The position numbers were made by a program, and so were the translations under genes. This document shows, piece after piece, positions 35,570-43,892 of a stretch of DNA of 64,000 nt (its first letter is position 1; each line of letters begins with the position of its first letter). The notes beneath the pieces are model-generated. The model saw nothing but the letters and a program-made list of their open reading frames with translations, was not told where the DNA came from and made no database searches. The stretch comes from Bacteroidota bacterium (GTDB taxonomy: Bacteria > Bacteroidota > Bacteroidia > Chitinophagales > Chitinophagaceae): contig JAFEAE010000021.1 of assembly GCA_018266575.1 (NCBI GenBank), positions 1 to 64,000 on the forward strand. The letters run 5' to 3'.

Positions 35570-35606
35570 AAAAATGCAAAAACAACCGAAGTCATTTTTG
35601 CATTTC
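35570..35606 (-). terminator. Terminator after the SWIB gene
   Basis: AAATGCAAAAA and TTTTTGCATTT face each other across about twelve bases, with further A residues that read as T on the minus strand. It lies about 25 bases past the stop of the gene ending at 35629. Confidence 0.7.
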
Positions 35607-35628
35607 AACTGTTTGCCTAAGAAGCGCA

Positions 35629-36003
35629 TTATTTCAGGTGGCCACCTACTATTTTAGCCAGCTCAAACATAGAAACCTGTGCTTTACCGAAAAGTGTTTT
35701 CAGTTTTGCATCAGCATTGATCATTCTTTTGTTTTTGCTGTCCTGGAGACCATTCTTTTTGATATAGTCCCAGATCTTTTTGATCACCTCTGTGCGCGGT
35801 AATGGTTTTGCACCGACAACTTCAGCGAGCGATGCGCTTGGTGTCAGCGGTTTCATGAACGCTGCATTAGGTTTTCTTTTTGTCTTTGCTTTTTTAGGAG
35901 CCGCTTTCTTAGCTGCTTTTTTAGGAGCTGCTTTCTTGGCTGCTTTTTTTGCAGGAGCTTTTTTTGCTGCTTTCTTAGCTGCTTTTTTTGCAGATTTTGC
36001 CAT
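35629..36003 (-). CDS. SWIB/MDM2-domain protein with histone H1-like tail
   Basis: A 124-residue, strongly basic protein. Residues 1-45 are a Lys/Ala/Pro repeat tail (AKKAAKKAPAKKAAKKAAPK) like eukaryotic H1 and bacterial Hc1-type histone-like proteins. Residues 50-124 form a SWIB domain: MKPLTPSASLAEVVGAKPLP, EVIKKIWDYIKKNGLQD, KRMINADAKLKTLFGK and MFELAKIVGGHL. In chlamydiae and Bacteroidota such proteins are thought to bind DNA and shape the nucleoid. The tail is encoded by imperfect DNA repeats of GCTGC-TTTTTT type, a likely site of length variation. It has its own terminator, so it is a single gene. Confidence 0.93.
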   Translation of the reverse strand: MAKSAKKAAKKAAKKAPAKKAAKKAAPKKAAKKAAPKKAKTKRKPNAAFMKPLTPSASLAEVVGAKPLPRTEVIKKIWDYIKKNGLQDSKNKRMINADAKLKTLFGKAQVSMFELAKIVGGHLK

Positions 36004-36583
36004 AATGGTTTGAATTTAATCGTTAGTAAATTAATCTTAACGCAGGATAAAAATAGAGATGTTGCAGATGCTGCCAAAATAATATTTTCAAAAATTCCCA
36101 ATGAAAAACCCGTTTTTCCCTCTGAAAACGCCTTTTTAAAAAATCCGGGTTGCCATTTCCTCGTAAGGAAAAATCGTTTTAAACCCATCAGGTTTATTCA
36201 GGCCTCAGAATATAAAATCCCATCAAATGCTTGTCAGTAAAAGGTTTCAGAGGATTACAATCTGCAGATCAGCAATCAGGAAAACAGGGATTTCATTCTT
36301 GAATGGGCTATTCCGGAGACAATTTCCTCTATAAAAAAATGTGAATTACTAGAGGAAAAGTATTTTGTTAAACCTTCTGTAAATAGCCTTTTCAGAGGGG
36401 GAAACAGCCTTTTTAGAGATTTTATAGCCTGTACTTTTCCCGGAAACCCCGGGAAAGATTGTAAATATCATTTTGATTTTTAGAACAAAAAAGAAAGGGA
36501 ATTATCCATTTTCGGTTATACCTGACCGTTTGTTTCATTCGGTAATTTTAATTTCCCCCATTTCAATTCCCGAACCGGCTATG
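36004..36583. other. Intergenic region upstream of the SWIB gene
   Basis: 580 bases with no supported gene. One GC-rich hairpin, TTTCCCGG / CCGGGAAA with a five-base loop (36436-36456), stands out in AT-rich surroundings but has no T tract. Two phrases, AGCCTTTTCAGAG and AGCCTTTTTAGAG, repeat within 30 bases near 36390-36420. The control region for the SWIB gene is expected here. Confidence 0.45.
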
Positions 36584-37317
36584 TCAGTCATCAGCTTCCC
36601 TCGACATCCTTCTTTTTAAAAGAATAAATCTGAACCTGGCATAATCATATACCAAACCTATTGTCAATACAAGCGAAGCAATCAGCAATGTAGAAAGGTT
36701 GAATAGCGAATAACATTCACCTCCCGTCAATCCACCCAAAAAAAGAAACTGATAATGGTAAGGCGAAGTTTTATTGAAGAAAATAATTTTTTCTTTTGTT
36801 CTTTTTCCTTGTAGAAAAAGAGCTGTGATAATTCTATTCCAAGATCCGTAAATAAACCTGTTAAATGGGTAGTGCGCACAACCGCATTGGAAATACCCGT
36901 TACCAAAGAGTTTTGCAAACCCATTGCGAAAAGCAGGCTACAGGCAATGATGTCCGGCGCTCCGGACACCAATGGCTTTCCGAAAAGCGCAATAGCAGTA
37001 ATTATCAATAGTTCTATAACAGCAGGAATGATATACATATACCGTTCGTTTTTTCTCGAAACAGCTTCAACGATCAGGTTTGAACAGAATGAACCCAGCA
37101 AGAAAAAAAGGATGTACAGAAAAAATATCAGTGCCCCCCAGAAATTCAGGTTTCGTACCTCATCGACAAGAAATGCAAAATGCCCTGTAACATTTGTGGT
37201 TAACCTTGCTACAGAAAGAAACCCAACCACATTTACAATTCCGGCTACAAAAGATAATACCGAAGCGATTTTAAGATTGTGTGACAATGTGCGTGTATTA
37301 CCCTTATGTTTGAACAT
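36584..37317 (-). pseudogene. DUF1275 (YoaK-like) membrane protein gene with a frameshift
   Basis: The frame from 37317 encodes a polytopic membrane protein of the DUF1275/YoaK family (SVLSFVAGIVNVVGFLSVAR; NVTGHFAFLVDEV; LLFAMGLQNSLVTGISNAVV; TTHLTGLFTDLGIEL) but stops at 36727 after SFFFWVD. Adding one T to the run of seven T residues just before the stop (minus strand) continues the protein as FFFLGGLTGGECYSLFNLST and a further helix, LLIASLVLTIGLVYDY, ending at 36584. The repaired length is 244 residues, normal for the family. So one base has been lost in a homopolymer. This may be a true lesion, a sequencing error, or a slippage site. The family's function is unclear; small-molecule transport is suspected. 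Confidence 0.85.
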
Positions 37318-37353
37318 GTGTATTATTTTGCCCTCCGCGAAAGATATCTCAAA

Positions 37354-37818
37354 TTAAATTGTTTTATTAGCTTTTCCCTCCTCCCACTTCTCTTTCGTCA
37401 TTTCAAATTTTATTTCATTCTTTCCGTGAATACCAGTTTCTTTCCAGCCTGATTTTCTGTAAAATGTTTCCGCCCGTGTTCCGGGTGCAGTGCTTAACCA
37501 AACGCTTTCCTTTGTTTGTGAAAAATACCAGTCGAGCATTATAGCATGTAATTTTTTTCCGATCCCTTGCTTTTCAAATTCCGGTTTAAGAAATAATGCC
37601 CAGATATTTTTTCCCTGCAAATCTGCTATTGCAAAGCCGGCAATCTTTCCGTCGATTTCACAAACCCAGCCTTTACCTCTTTTGGTAAGATATTCTTCGC
37701 AATCTTTATCGGTAACAAGGTTTGGGTTAGACAGCATATTCTCTTTTACAGAATTCCTCACCACCTGGATTTCTTTGATATCATTAATGGAAGCTTCGCG
37801 GAATAACATATTGTTCAT
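37354..37818 (-). CDS. GNAT-family N-acetyltransferase
   Basis: A 154-residue cytoplasmic acetyltransferase. The order of GNAT motifs is clear: N-terminal FREASINDIKEIQVVRNSV, strand GWVCEIDGKIAGFAIADLQ, the acetyl-CoA loop in WALFLKPEFEKQGIGKKLHA (QGIGKK) and the C-terminal LSTAPGTRAETFYRKSGWKE. The substrate is unknown. Its ATG overlaps the stop of the upstream metallopeptidase gene by four bases (ATGA at 37818-37815), so translation is likely coupled. Confidence 0.92.
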   Translation of the reverse strand: MNNMLFREASINDIKEIQVVRNSVKENMLSNPNLVTDKDCEEYLTKRGKGWVCEIDGKIAGFAIADLQGKNIWALFLKPEFEKQGIGKKLHAIMLDWYFSQTKESVWLSTAPGTRAETFYRKSGWKETGIHGKNEIKFEMTKEKWEEGKANKTI

Positions 37819-39068
37819 TGTTTATCTAACCAGTTCCTATATCCTGCAACAATTGAAGTGAAATCAGTACTATAAATAGTTCTTGCAGCTTCCAGTTTAT
37901 CCTCTGCAAGACAGTATTTTTTGAATTTTTCGACCCCAAAATTATCAATAAGATATTTTACAAACACACCACATACTGAATAATTAGTGCCGGAATATTT
38001 TCCATAGAAATCATTGTTTTTTATAATCAATCCTTCATAATCCAATGTGTCTTTATACTGTTTTGCAATATTCACCCGCTGTTTATATTCTGTTTCATCA
38101 TTTAAATCAGTAACATATTCAACACAGCCTTCCACAAAAAAAGCCGGGTTATGATCCTGAGGAATAGCATTATCAAACAAATAATGCGAGTATTCATGTT
38201 TTACCAAACCAATGCCATATCCGTGTGTATGGATCTCTCCGCGGATACTGAAACCCGCAGAATTATTTCCCGGGCACATGAAACCAAACATCCCAGACAT
38301 TACTCCATACTCCTGCATATTGGTGTGGATGAACCAGTCAATTTTCTTTACCGGTCTTTTTATTTTATATATTGATAAAAACTGGTTGATATATTTCTGC
38401 AATTCTGTTTCTGTGTGCAGAAAATCGATCGTGTCAGGAAATGTTTTTGAAATATAAATGTGTTGGAACGATGCAGATTGCTTCTGTACATAATTTGCCT
38501 GCTTTAAATTTTGCAGGTTATACCAATCAAATTTTTTATCGACATAATTTCCGAAATAAGTGATCTTTCCTTTTTGCAGAATGGTGATATCATAACCACC
38601 TGAAAAAGCGAGTTGCACATCTTTAATTGCTTTCAGGCTATTGCCGCTTACAATAATGTGTGTGCTGTCAATAAATGTAAAGCCGTCTGAACTATCTGTA
38701 AATTTTATATTGTTTATTTCAAATCCATTTGGCAACTGTTTCACAGGTAATTTAAATTTCTGCCAGTTTTCTATTTTGCGGATATCGCCGACAATAAAGA
38801 CCTGTTTGCTATAGTCCGAATCAACCATCTGGGATGTTGTTTTGCTGATACAATTATTGCCAAAATCGCCGCAGTATTCATCAATAACCGGTTTCAACAT
38901 TTTATTATCGTCCGGCGAAAGAATGATCGTTGGCTTCCCAAGTATCGGCAACAGTTTTTTTAAGTTGCAGTCATACGCGGGCAATGAGGACAATGATTTG
39001 ACTTGTGCGATGCAAAAAACAGAGATGTAAAAACAAAGGGTAAGTAGTGCAAAATGTTTGTTCTTCAT
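37815..39068 (-). CDS. Exported gluzincin-type metallopeptidase-like protein
   Basis: A 417-residue protein with a signal peptide (MKNKHFALLTLCFYISVFCI, cut near AQ). It has a zinc site HEYSH (GLVKHEYSHYLF, near 291-295) followed by FFVEGCVEYVTDL, where the Glu about 25 residues later fits the third ligand of gluzincin (peptidase MA-like) enzymes. The N-terminal half (10-200) has no family I know. Export plus zinc site suggest a periplasmic or secreted peptidase. It overlaps the GNAT gene by four bases. No close family assignment is possible by eye. Confidence 0.8.
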   Translation of the reverse strand: MKNKHFALLTLCFYISVFCIAQVKSLSSLPAYDCNLKKLLPILGKPTIILSPDDNKMLKPVIDEYCGDFGNNCISKTTSQMVDSDYSKQVFIVGDIRKIENWQKFKLPVKQLPNGFEINNIKFTDSSDGFTFIDSTHIIVSGNSLKAIKDVQLAFSGGYDITILQKGKITYFGNYVDKKFDWYNLQNLKQANYVQKQSASFQHIYISKTFPDTIDFLHTETELQKYINQFLSIYKIKRPVKKIDWFIHTNMQEYGVMSGMFGFMCPGNNSAGFSIRGEIHTHGYGIGLVKHEYSHYLFDNAIPQDHNPAFFVEGCVEYVTDLNDETEYKQRVNIAKQYKDTLDYEGLIIKNNDFYGKYSGTNYSVCGVFVKYLIDNFGVEKFKKYCLAEDKLEAARTIYSTDFTSIVAGYRNWLDKQ

Positions 39069-39103
39069 TTGATCAGCATGGTTTTGAATAATGTAAATTC
39101 AGG

Positions 39104-39196
39104 AATGGATTAAATATACAAAAGATAATTTCAGAAAGAATACTAACGTATATGAATAGATGAAGAAAAGTTTATTACTACAGATTCACAGGTTGG
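39104..39196. repeat. Direct repeat, left copy
   Basis: It begins AATGGATTAAATATA and contains TTTCAGAAAGAATACTAACG and TATATGAATAGATGAAGAAA, and ends near ACAGGTTGG. It matches 39354-39446 with a few substitutions and a two-base indel; the start-to-start distance is 250 bases. Confidence 0.85.
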
Positions 39197-39215
39197 TTGC
39201 TCATCTGTTTTTAGG

Positions 39216-39350
39216 TTCCGAGGCGAGTCTCTGCCATAGAAACATGCATCATCGGAGAGTTATTGCAGGACTCGCCGTTTAACTATATACGGCGAGTCCC
39301 GCGTAGCTCGGCACAATTTTAAATCACTGCTGCGGAGACTCGCCTGGAAA
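39216..39350. repeat. Inverted-repeat (MITE-like) element
   Basis: The terminal arms are TTCC-G-AGGCGAGTCTCTGC (left, 39216-39234) and the complement of it at the right (GCGGAGACTCGCCTGGAA, 39332-39349), sharing an exact AGGCGAGTCTC. Inside is a second hairpin, GGACTCGCCG / CGGCGAGTCC (39268-39277 and 39290-39299) with a 12-base loop. The heptamer GCGAGTC thus occurs four times in alternating orientation. No coding capacity. Confidence 0.75.
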
Positions 39351-39353
39351 CGC

Positions 39354-39446
39354 AATGGATTAAATATATAATATAATTTCAGAAAGAATACTAACGTATA
39401 TGAATAGCTGAAGAAAAGTTTATTTCCACAGGTTCACAGATTGGAG
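39354..39446. repeat. Direct repeat, right copy
   Basis: Second copy of the repeat at 39104-39196, starting AATGGATTAAATATA immediately after the right arm of the inverted-repeat element and ending near ACAGATTGG. Confidence 0.85.
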
Positions 39447-39594
39447 GTGATCCGATTTTATCTTCACCATCACAACAAATCAGCGTTCTATTTTTCTATG
39501 ACACGCAGATGCCGCAGATTATTAGGATCAGTTTAAAGGCTAAAAACTAAATGAAGAAAATCAGGAATAAAAAATCAGTAGTGTGGTGAGTTAA

Positions 39595-40494
39595 TTATGC
39601 TCCGAAAAATACTTCGCGTTTGCTGTTGATCAAAAGATCCTGCACATCTTCTTCTGTTCCGGTAAATGGGCCTGATGATTCAATTTTTAATGTTGCCATT
39701 GCTGCGGCAAACTCGCCTGATTGCTGGTAGCCTGCCCCTTTTGAACGCTGGTATAAATAACCTGCCATGTATGTATCGCCGCAACCTGTTGCATCCACAA
39801 CTGTAGTGATTGGCATGTAAGCAGGAATTTCATAGAATTCAGCACCATCATATATTACAGAGCCGCGGCTTCCAAGTGTGATCACAATTTCCTTTACGCC
39901 CCACTCCGCTAATATGTGTGCTGCTTCACGTACGTCCGTGCAGCCGGTGAGTACTTCCATTTCGGATTCATTGGCTTTTAGGATGTGTACATATTTCAGT
40001 GCTTCACGTTTTTCTGCCCAATCGATAGAATATACTTTTTTATTTTCCACCCTGCGCAAGAAACCTTGCACGTCAAGTGAAACTTTTCCTTTTTTTGAGA
40101 GAGATTTTATTATGCTGAGCGGAATATCTCCCGTGAGCAGCGGGCCGAGATGATAATAGCCGGACTGAATATCCGGAAGTTGTTCAACATTAAACGGGTC
40201 AGCCTGGCGCAATACACGCTGTGTGCGGTAGTCCTGGTTTTTGGAATAGGTATTTTCGAAATACACGGTATGCTGCGACAATACAGGCACATCAACCTCG
40301 ATGCCTTTAGTGCGAAGATCCGTTACAAAATGCATTTCCTGCTGCGCCAATGAAGTGATGAGCAAATAACGCACATCCATATTGTGAATGGCAACGGAGA
40401 AATAAAAAGAAGTGCCGCCTGGCATGTGCACTGTATTCTTTTCTGTAACTACCTTATCAAATGTAATATGTCCAATGCAACAGATATCGTACAT
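39595..40494 (-). CDS. PfkB-family carbohydrate kinase
   Basis: A 299-residue cytoplasmic sugar kinase of the ribokinase/PfkB family. The N-terminal ICCIGHITFDKVVTEKNTVH and MPGGTSFYFSVAIHNM contain the substrate-side glycines. The C-terminal signature VDATGCGDTYMAGYLYQRSK carries the catalytic Asp and the anion hole (the usual DTxGAGD reads DATGCGD). VITLGSRGSVIYD is the nucleotide-side strand. The substrate cannot be told. A 37-residue lipoprotein gene lies 65 bases upstream on the same strand. Confidence 0.92.
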   Translation of the reverse strand: MYDICCIGHITFDKVVTEKNTVHMPGGTSFYFSVAIHNMDVRYLLITSLAQQEMHFVTDLRTKGIEVDVPVLSQHTVYFENTYSKNQDYRTQRVLRQADPFNVEQLPDIQSGYYHLGPLLTGDIPLSIIKSLSKKGKVSLDVQGFLRRVENKKVYSIDWAEKREALKYVHILKANESEMEVLTGCTDVREAAHILAEWGVKEIVITLGSRGSVIYDGAEFYEIPAYMPITTVVDATGCGDTYMAGYLYQRSKGAGYQQSGEFAAAMATLKIESSGPFTGTEEDVQDLLINSKREVFFGA

Positions 40495-40559
40495 CCTGTT
40501 CCCTTTAGCTTTTCAATCTACGAATTTAAAAAATAATCGCCGACCAGCAATTGCATTTT

Positions 40560-40673
40560 TTAATAACCGCCGTAGCCTTTTGTGGCCTTGCAACCGGAGC
40601 GCTGTGTGCTGCAGTTTGTAAATGTGGCGATTACAGTGAATGCCAGCAATAATATAATTAGTAATTTCTTCAT
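40560..40673 (-). CDS. 37-residue lipoprotein
   Basis: An ATG at 40673 opens a short frame: MKKLLIILLLAFTVIATFTN then CSTQRSGCKATKGYGGY, stopping with TAA at 40560. It is a full lipoprotein signal (lipobox-like FTNC, Cys21) followed by only 17 mature residues with a second Cys and a Gly-Tyr tail. Tiny lipoproteins with an RSGCpaTkGysGY-like end recur in Bacteroidota genomes as I remember them; their role is unknown. It lies directly upstream of the PfkB gene and may share its transcript. Confidence 0.75.
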   Translation of the reverse strand: MKKLLIILLLAFTVIATFTNCSTQRSGCKATKGYGGY

Positions 40674-41004
40674 ATATGTGAAGTTTAACGCTGCAAATGT
40701 ATTCATTTAAACGCGGCCCAAACTCAAATCAGGGCATTTTAACGATAATTTTGGGAGAACCGGGAAATGGGGATTTACTATTTGAGATATATGATTTGTG
40801 AATTTGCAAAGTCTATTATTTTCGGTTATATATTACTGTTAGTATTTTGAAGTTTATGGTTGAACCATGGGATAGTAATGCATAATTATAACTGAAATAG
40901 CACACGGATAGCGCAGGTTTTATGATGCATTAAGATATCGGCGCTTAAAATCATAACCTTCATACAATTATTGACTGCCTATTTAATTTGCTTCAAAAAA
41001 AATT
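40674..41004. other. Divergent intergenic region
   Basis: 331 AT-rich bases between the small lipoprotein and the DUF1801 gene; promoters for both should lie here. TTTACTATTTGAGATATATG near 40774 resembles TTTACGATTTGAGATATACG near 14798, a minor shared phrase. I see no gene. Confidence 0.4.
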
Positions 41005-41400
41005 ATGGCTAAACAGGCATCGCAGAAAATAAAAAGTATTGTGCAATTGTATGAAGTGCTTCCGCAGGAAGAACGCATGATTGTGGATGTGTTACGTGAA
41101 ATAATTGCTGATAATTTGCCTGCTTATTGCAAAGAGAAAATATCTTTCAGCGTTCCTTATTTCTATGGGAAGAAAGGCATCTGCATTATATGGCCTTCCG
41201 CTATTCCACGCGGCGGAATTAAGAGAGGCGTTCTTTTAGGTTTCTGGTATGGCAACAAGATCAACGATAATGAAAATTTTCTTACACATGGAACAAACAA
41301 ACAGATCTTCTACAAAATTTATCATTCTGCAAACGAGATCAAAATAAAGCCATTAGTGAAACTATTAAAACGCGCCGTAGAAATTGACAAACAATGGTAG
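41005..41400 (+). CDS. DUF1801-domain protein
   Basis: A 131-residue cytoplasmic protein of the DUF1801 (YdhG-like) family. Typical blocks are IVQLYEVLPQEERMIVDVLR, KISFSVPYFYGKKGICIIWP and the C-terminal IKPLVKLLKRAVEIDKQW. Members adopt a small alpha/beta fold and have no assigned reaction. The stop lies one base from the convergent stop of the DUF4965 gene. Confidence 0.88.
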   Translation: MAKQASQKIKSIVQLYEVLPQEERMIVDVLREIIADNLPAYCKEKISFSVPYFYGKKGICIIWPSAIPRGGIKRGVLLGFWYGNKINDNENFLTHGTNKQIFYKIYHSANEIKIKPLVKLLKRAVEIDKQW

Positions 41401-41401
41401 C

Positions 41402-43858
41402 CTATTTCTTCCATTTATCTTCAAGCACTTTTATAAAATAACCGCCGACCACACTCCTCGCCTGAAAGCCGACTTGTTTTCCATCTGTAGTTTCGTGCCA
41501 GTCGCTTAATGGAACCCGTGTTGGAGTTTCAGTACAATATTTGTATACCGGATAGATCAGTTTTTCAAAATCATTTTGATTGGCTGCCAATGCAGATGTC
41601 CATAATATCCAATCCGATTTTGTATACGTTTTTCTGCTATCCAACGGAAGCCCGAATGTATTTTGTTTGGTGAGATAATAAGCAACTTCTTTATTGTAAA
41701 CTTCAGCAGGAAATAACCCAAGATGCATTATCTTATCCCAAACCAGGTTGTATTTCTGGCTCCATGTATTTTTGTCATTAAACGTTAACGCAAAATGATC
41801 GCCTGCATCGGCTAATTGCTGCCATTTTGCAGCCATATCTTTTGCCATGGAATGATATTTTTCTGCTATTGTTTTTTCGCCAAGCATATCGGCCAGCGTG
41901 GCATAACCATCAATCCCTACAATCGCTTTTACAGAAAGGTTTGCATTGCGTGCAAGGTGCCCGGCAAAATCGTCTGTACATAATTGAGTAGCCGGATCAA
42001 ACCCATCCGTTTCCAGGTAGTGGACCCACGATGTGAGTGTTTGCCAATGCTTTTTTGCATATTCCGCATTGCCCTCCGCTTTTGCAATCGCAGTTGTAAG
42101 AATAATCATATTCCCGGATTCTTCTACAGGCATCCCTTCGCCATAAACTTGTCCGTTTGCGAGTGGATATGTGCCGAGGTCATGCGCTGCGTAATTTTTA
42201 TCATACAATCCGCTTTTTTCGCAGAAATAAAAAATACCGTTCAACATGCCTTTCATCAATTCCGGATTGTATGCAAGATACAGTGGCGCTGAAGGATAAG
42301 TTACATCAACCGTATTGATACAACCATTGCTGAAATTTTCTTTGGAGAAAAACAACAATTCGCCATCCGGGCTTTTTACCAATGAATGTGCAGCGAGGCT
42401 TTGCCGGTATGCGATGATGCACAATTTCGCATACGTTTCGCCACCAGCCGCAAATGCATCATGATAGATCATATCATTTACTGCTGCACATTTTGCAAGA
42501 ACAGTTTTATAATCTGTATATGATTGTTGCAATACATTTTCGATGGTTGCTCCTTGTTGCAACCTCCACCACGGACGAAGGTTTTGTTTGAAATATTGGA
42601 TCTCATATAAATTATCATACCCGATCATCAGCATTTGTTCTTTTTCATCTTTGCCTGCTTTTTCAGAGGGGAAAATTGTGTTCAGCATCAATGATTTTCC
42701 TGTTGATTTATTTTTTTCAGGGAGACCGGAAACAAAATTTTGCAACGCAGCATTTGTTCCGGTAATGCTTTGTTTTATTTTTTGAGAGATTGGTGCCGCT
42801 ACATATACATAACCCCAATCGATGCGGATATCGTCACCTTTCTTTTTTAAAATGGGTTGTTCAATAGTCCCGGCTTTTAAAATAGAAAGATCGCCTGAAA
42901 CATACTGCTGGGCTGTTACTTCCTGCGAAGGCAAATTCACGGCGAGGTCAGTGGATGTACCAAAATAAATTTGTGCATCATGCACTTTGCCATCGTTTGA
43001 TTTTGTTTTGAAAGAAATGTAAGATACAGGGCGTGCAAGGATGTCAAGATCATTTATCAACAACGGAGATGTAAACGCAACCGACAAATTAACCCCACCG
43101 CATTCAAACTGGTAAATGGTTTGCGTAGCATTCATATCCACACTTTTCTGATGTGCTAATTGGATCATTGTTTTTGCGGAAGGTGGAATTTCGGTGCTCA
43201 ATCCTGCATCCAGCCATGCGCCGCCGGCGGTATTTTCACAATGAATAGCTAATACATTTTTTCCTCTGCGCAATTTATTTTTGATAACATCGGTAATCGG
43301 AAAATATTGCGATTTATCATTCCAGCAGGTGCACTCATAAATTTTTTCTCCGTTTAAATATACCTGCACATTATCATCATGGTGCATTTTCAAAAATAAT
43401 TTCTGAGTGGGGATATTATTCAATAGAAATGACCGCCTCATCCAGATATTTTTTGAGCGCCATAATGTTTTTGCGCTGCCTTCATCATCACTGAACGGCG
43501 CTGTTGCTGTTTTCCATTTATTGTCATCAAAAGAAAGTTTTTCCCATCCTGTTGCCGGTTCGGCTTCTGTATACCGGCATTCATAATTTTTTTCCTCAGC
43601 AGAAGCTAGTAATGTTTGCATCTGTTTTTCTTCCTCGCCGAGGAAACGGTAGGTTTTCCCATCTACTTTTATCAAACCGATCAGCGATTGATTTGATCCT
43701 GTCCAATGCCTTGTAGTTGATGCATTCAAATCATCAGTAAACGACCACACACTGAAATACGGATTATGCACCAACAATGGGTAAGCAGGCGCTTTATCGA
43801 CTTGCGCAAAAAGGTTTTGACAGAGCAGAAGGCAAATCGCCAATTTGAATATTTTCAT
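41402..43858 (-). CDS. DUF4965/DUF5127/DUF1793 (glutaminase A-like) exported protein
   Basis: An 818-residue secreted protein. The signal is MKIFKLAICLLLCQNLFAQ; an open frame reaches 43936, but the signal peptide fixes the start at 43858. A galactose-binding-like insert (WMRRSFLLNNIPTQKLFLKM, about 130-230) is followed by the DUF5127 region and the (alpha/alpha)6 DUF4965/DUF1793 region (YAAHDLGTYPLANGQVYGEG; PVEESGNMIILTTAIAKAEG; WTSALAANQNDFEKLIYPVY). Fungal relatives were named glutaminase A, but in Bacteroidota these genes sit in glycan-degradation loci, so a glycoside hydrolase role is more likely here. It follows the GH127 gene by 34 bases, so the two are co-transcribed. Confidence 0.9.
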   Translation of the reverse strand: MKIFKLAICLLLCQNLFAQVDKAPAYPLLVHNPYFSVWSFTDDLNASTTRHWTGSNQSLIGLIKVDGKTYRFLGEEEKQMQTLLASAEEKNYECRYTEAEPATGWEKLSFDDNKWKTATAPFSDDEGSAKTLWRSKNIWMRRSFLLNNIPTQKLFLKMHHDDNVQVYLNGEKIYECTCWNDKSQYFPITDVIKNKLRRGKNVLAIHCENTAGGAWLDAGLSTEIPPSAKTMIQLAHQKSVDMNATQTIYQFECGGVNLSVAFTSPLLINDLDILARPVSYISFKTKSNDGKVHDAQIYFGTSTDLAVNLPSQEVTAQQYVSGDLSILKAGTIEQPILKKKGDDIRIDWGYVYVAAPISQKIKQSITGTNAALQNFVSGLPEKNKSTGKSLMLNTIFPSEKAGKDEKEQMLMIGYDNLYEIQYFKQNLRPWWRLQQGATIENVLQQSYTDYKTVLAKCAAVNDMIYHDAFAAGGETYAKLCIIAYRQSLAAHSLVKSPDGELLFFSKENFSNGCINTVDVTYPSAPLYLAYNPELMKGMLNGIFYFCEKSGLYDKNYAAHDLGTYPLANGQVYGEGMPVEESGNMIILTTAIAKAEGNAEYAKKHWQTLTSWVHYLETDGFDPATQLCTDDFAGHLARNANLSVKAIVGIDGYATLADMLGEKTIAEKYHSMAKDMAAKWQQLADAGDHFALTFNDKNTWSQKYNLVWDKIMHLGLFPAEVYNKEVAYYLTKQNTFGLPLDSRKTYTKSDWILWTSALAANQNDFEKLIYPVYKYCTETPTRVPLSDWHETTDGKQVGFQARSVVGGYFIKVLEDKWKK

Positions 43859-43892
43859 TTTTACGTTTTGATATGATTGATCAATATTAAAT

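Larger units (their letters stand above)
39069..39594. other. Intergenic region with nested repeats
   Basis: 526 bases between two minus-strand genes contain two copies of a roughly 90-base direct repeat (39104-39196 and 39354-39446) that bracket an inverted-repeat element (39216-39350). Near 39494 there is ACACGCAGATGCCGCAGATTAT, a common Bacteroidota intergenic phrase also hinted at 46130. No gene is seen. Confidence 0.6.

Noticed and set aside
36436..36456. GC-rich hairpin as a terminator
   Set aside because: It has no T tract on either strand and no gene ends just before it.
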